Positions 59,615 to 64,000 of a stretch of 64,000 bases of DNA are shown piece by piece (the stretch's first letter is position 1; each line of letters opens with the position of its first letter). The stretch spans positions 10,791,501 to 10,855,500 of the forward strand of contig NZ_CP069338.1 in NCBI RefSeq assembly GCF_016859125.1. Direction: 5' to 3'. The DNA is from Archangium violaceum. GTDB lineage: Bacteria > Myxococcota > Myxococcia > Myxococcales > Myxococcaceae. A model generated the notes under the pieces. The model saw only the letters and a list, made by a program, of their open reading frames with translations, was not told the DNA's origin and searched no databases. The translations under genes and the position numbers were made by a program.

Positions 59615-60706
59615 ATGTCACAGCTCCTGCTGTCTGCTCTCGCCGTGGTGTGCCCGAACTGTGACGGCTACAATCCGCCCCGTGCGGAGGTGTGCGCGAG
59701 CTGCGGCACCCCGCTGAGCGAGGCGCCGGCCACGGCGAAGCCGCCACCTCCTCGAGCCATGCCCGCTTCCTCCGTGGGCAGGCCAGTCTCGGGTGTATCT
59801 CGTACCCCTTCAAGCGCCATTCGTCCGCCCGACGCCCCGCCCGGTCTGCGTCCGGCCTCGCGCACCCCGCCTCCCGTCGGCCCGGCTGGAGGCATCCCCC
59901 TGGCCGCCCGTCCCGCGCCAGGCGTGGCCGCACCTCGAAGCCCGGCGGCCCCCCTCCCCCTGACACGCCCCGCCGGAGCACCACCCCAGGCGGTGCCGCC
60001 TTCGTTGGCACACAAACCAGCCGCCGCGCCCGTCTCGGGAGCACGGCCCGCCCCGGCCGCCTCGCGCTTCGGTCTGGCGGTCGTCGCCGGCTCGGCCCGC
60101 GGCCAGCGCTTCAAGCTGCCCGTCACCGGCTGCACCGTGGGCCGCACCCGGGGCGCCATCCTCTTCGCGGACGATCCTTTCGTCTCCGCCCAGCACGCCA
60201 CCTTCCTCATCAAGGACAACGTGCTACATGTTCGCGACGAGTCCAGCGCCTCGGGCATTTATGTCACCATCCCGGGTGCGGAGACGCTCGCGCCGCTCTC
60301 CTTCTTCAGCATCGGCCAGCGCCTCTTCCGCTTCCTCGGGAAGCTCGAGGCCCCGCCGCCCCTGGCCGGACGCCCCACCGTCTACGGCGCTCCGGTGCCG
60401 CCCGGACAAGGTGTCTTCGGCGTGGAGGAGATGCTGGTGGGAGGCCGCAGTGGACGCACCGTCGTCACCTCCGCCCCGCTCCTGACCATCGGACAGGCGA
60501 ACTGTGACGTCTGCTACCCCCAGGAGGAAGGGCTGGCCGGCCGCCACTGCGAGCTGAGCTTCACCCTCACCGGCGCCCAGCTGCGTGACCTCTCCGGAGG
60601 CCTCGGCACGTACGTGCGCATCGTTCCCGGAGTGGACAGGCCGCTGCGCCCCGGAGACAGGGTGCGCCTGGGCCAGCACATCATCCAGGTGGAGCTGGTG
60701 GGCTGA
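59615..60706 (+). CDS. Zinc-ribbon plus FHA-domain protein
   Basis: A 363-residue protein: an N-terminal zinc ribbon (CPNCDGYNPPRAEVCASCG, residues about 13-31), a Pro/Ala-rich linker to ~145, then two FHA-like domains (TGCTVGRTRGAILFADDPFV with SAQHATFLI; and LTIGQANCDVCYPQEEGLAG with RHCELSF). FHA domains bind phosphothreonine. It is divergent from the Rel gene and converges on the zinc-ribbon kinase with 16 bases between stops. Likely reads phosphorylation by a nearby kinase. Confidence 0.85.
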   Translation: MSQLLLSALAVVCPNCDGYNPPRAEVCASCGTPLSEAPATAKPPPPRAMPASSVGRPVSGVSRTPSSAIRPPDAPPGLRPASRTPPPVGPAGGIPLAARPAPGVAAPRSPAAPLPLTRPAGAPPQAVPPSLAHKPAAAPVSGARPAPAASRFGLAVVAGSARGQRFKLPVTGCTVGRTRGAILFADDPFVSAQHATFLIKDNVLHVRDESSASGIYVTIPGAETLAPLSFFSIGQRLFRFLGKLEAPPPLAGRPTVYGAPVPPGQGVFGVEEMLVGGRSGRTVVTSAPLLTIGQANCDVCYPQEEGLAGRHCELSFTLTGAQLRDLSGGLGTYVRIVPGVDRPLRPGDRVRLGQHIIQVELVG

Positions 60707-60722
60707 GGAAACGGTCCGCCGG

Positions 60723-62669
<1,947 letters not shown>

Positions 62670-62733
62670 TGTGCGGGCATTGTTCGCCGCCCGAGCAACC
62701 CCCCGCCGGGCTTGATATGTACACCCGCCCGCC

Positions 62734-63489
62734 ATGGTCTACTGCCCTCGCTGCGACGCCGACAACCCCGACACCGCCTCCACCTGCCACGCCTGTGGCT
62801 CGCCCATCCGCTCCAACACGATGGTGATGGCCGCGCCGAAACCGGCGGCCCGGCCCCAGGTGGCCCTGCGCGTCGTGCGAGCGGACGGCGGCCCGGAGTC
62901 GGTGGTGCGGATGACCAAGGACACGCTCACCTGCGGCCCCCAGGGCGACCTGCCGCTGGCGGATGACCCCTTCATCATGCCCGTGCAGGCCCGCTTCTTC
63001 TTCTCGGGGGGGAGGTTGGCGGTCGAGGACGTGGGCGGCGCCAATGGCGTCTTCGTGCGCCTGCGCCAGGAGCGGGAGCTGCCCGTGGGCGGCGAGCTGC
63101 GCCTGGGCCGGCAGCGGCTGGTGCTCGAGCCCATCCCCGCGGCGGCCGTGGGTCCGGGTGGAGCCCACATCTGGGGCTCGAACGACCCGGGCTACCGGCT
63201 GAGGCTGGTGCAGATTCTGGAAGGGGGTCTGCGGGGCGCCGCCTTCCCGCTCAAGGAAGGGGACAACCATCTGGGGCGCGAGCAGGGGGACATCACCTTC
63301 GCCACCGATGGCTTCGTGTCGGGGCGCCACGCGCTGTTGATGGTGAAGCAGGACAGGTTGCGAGTGAAGGACGTGGGCTCTTCCAACGGCACCTTCATCC
63401 GACTGACCGGTCCGGTGTTCGTGGACAACGGGGACCACTTCCTCATTGGCCGCCAGCTGCTCCGGGTGGAGATCCAACTGGCGGCCTGA
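62734..63489 (+). CDS. Zinc-ribbon plus double FHA-domain protein
   Basis: A 251-residue protein starting MVYCPRCDADNPDTASTCHA, a zinc ribbon with C-x2-C and C-x2-C, followed by two FHA domains. The first is divergent (TCGPQGDLPLADDPFIMPVQ); the second has the canonical GR-x-S-x-x-H and N pattern (LGREQGDITFATDGFVSGRH, then SSNGTFIRLTG). It shares the ribbon type with the kinase and the FHA protein on either side, so the three may work together. Cytoplasmic. Confidence 0.87.
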   Translation: MVYCPRCDADNPDTASTCHACGSPIRSNTMVMAAPKPAARPQVALRVVRADGGPESVVRMTKDTLTCGPQGDLPLADDPFIMPVQARFFFSGGRLAVEDVGGANGVFVRLRQERELPVGGELRLGRQRLVLEPIPAAAVGPGGAHIWGSNDPGYRLRLVQILEGGLRGAAFPLKEGDNHLGREQGDITFATDGFVSGRHALLMVKQDRLRVKDVGSSNGTFIRLTGPVFVDNGDHFLIGRQLLRVEIQLAA

Positions 63490-63550
63490 GGAAAGCAGGA
63501 GGTCTCACGCGGGCCCGTACGCGAGAACCCCCCCTGCCCTCTCCTACGGG

Positions 63551-63913
63551 CTAGCCGTAGGACTTCTCCTTCTTCTCCTGCTCTTCCTTGCAGCGGATGC
63601 ACAGCGTCGTCACGGGCCGCGCCTCCAGCCGCTTGGGAGAGATCTCCTCCTCACAACGTTCGCAGATGCCGAAGGTGCCGTCCTCGATACGGCCGAGAGC
63701 ACGTTCGATCTTCTGCAGCAGGAACTTCTCCCGGTCCCGAAGACGGAACACCATGGACTGGGCGTACTCGGAAGAGGCCTGGTCGATCTCGTCGGGGAGA
63801 TCATCGGTGTCGAAGCTCGCTTCCTCCACCAGGGTCTTCTTGGCGCTCTCCAGCAGGCTCGTCTTGCTGTCCTCGAGCATCTTCTTGTAACGCTTGAGAT
63901 CTTTCTGGTTCAC
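63551..63913 (-). CDS. dksA: DksA/TraR-type zinc-finger RNA polymerase regulator
   Basis: The 120-residue protein has a coiled-coil N-terminal half (LKRYKKMLEDSKTSLLESAK) and a four-Cys zinc finger CERCEEEISPKRLEARPVTT with CIRC (C-x2-C-x17-C-x2-C). The acidic tip is represented by DDLPDEIDQASSEYAQSMVF. DksA works with (p)ppGpp at RNA polymerase, which fits the Rel gene 3.4 kb away. Some myxobacterial homologues act independently of Rel, so the exact role is open. It ends 62 bases from the convergent FHA gene. Confidence 0.9.
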   Translation of the reverse strand: MNQKDLKRYKKMLEDSKTSLLESAKKTLVEEASFDTDDLPDEIDQASSEYAQSMVFRLRDREKFLLQKIERALGRIEDGTFGICERCEEEISPKRLEARPVTTLCIRCKEEQEKKEKSYG

Positions 63914-64000
63914 AGCCTTAGGCTCCCGTGCATCGGGGAAAATGGGCCCTGGTGCCTCGAAAAAAATGGCCGGAAAGCTTTATTCACATGCGGTCTGATG
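63914..64000 (-). promoter_or_regulatory. Upstream region of dksA
   Basis: The 87 bases before dksA to the window edge contain two A/T tracts (GAAAAT and a run of seven A, read T on the coding strand) and no reading frame. They probably hold the dksA promoter and leader. No clear -35/-10 pair could be assigned. Confidence 0.35.

Overview
The window is a high-GC stretch of chromosome from a myxobacterium, most likely of the suborder Cystobacterineae (Archangium/Cystobacter/Myxococcus relatives). The reasons are the abundance of Ser/Thr protein kinases and FHA proteins, MYXO-CTERM sorting tails (Cys followed by a hydrophobic stretch and an Arg cluster), an ActD-like anti-sigma-like protein, an AgmC-like surface protein, and several sigma-54 and ECF sigma-factor circuits. 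I saw no rRNA, tRNA, CRISPR array, phage or replication origin.

Layout. 1-4.3 kb: the 5' end of thiM, a membrane-anchored kinase, a lipoprotein hydrolase of the CocE/NonD family and a small conserved protein. 4.4-7.4 kb: a frameshifted PAS-histidine kinase remnant, then an RpoH-type sigma factor preceded by an excellent sigma-54 promoter, a spermidine-synthase-like methyltransferase and a cold-shock protein. 7.4-24.7 kb: mostly ordinary genes (amidase, EVE protein, permease, two sigma/anti-sigma operons, GNAT, TPR, SDR, histidine kinase, DEAD-box helicase, a 1166-residue PknK-type kinase, NmrA-like SDR).

24.8-29.1 kb is the most unusual part: an unrecognised 266-residue protein, a protein made of two tandem ~80-residue modules, a YcaO cyclodehydratase-family enzyme and a TfuA protein. 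The last three overlap by ATGA and are clearly co-translated. This looks like an undescribed YcaO-TfuA (thioamide-type) modification system whose partner is the two-module protein.

29-39.7 kb holds cell-surface genes on the minus strand: two copies of a 404-residue Ig-like MYXO-CTERM protein, a 1392-residue relative and an OmpA-family protein. A tandem duplication ran from the 3' end of tfuA into the 3' end of the large gene and left gene fossils between the copies. One copy was later interrupted by an IS1380-like element with a 5-bp target duplication; removing the element restores exactly 404 codons.

40-46.5 kb: an oxygenase/TetR divergent pair with three copies of a 16-bp palindromic operator, followed by a decay zone (WD40 fragment, shortened propeller histidine kinase beside a NarL-type regulator, NRPS adenylation and P450 fragments). 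46.5-64 kb: an NtrC-type activator, a degenerate GGDEF protein, glutaredoxin-like protein, DUF4388 protein, penicillin-binding protein, ABC exporter, a triple DsbA-like thioredoxin fusion, RidA, the bifunctional (p)ppGpp enzyme, a block of two zinc-ribbon FHA proteins flanking a zinc-ribbon kinase, and DksA. Rel and DksA lie 3.4 kb apart and both belong to the stringent response.

All functions are read from sequence and family knowledge; no search was run.
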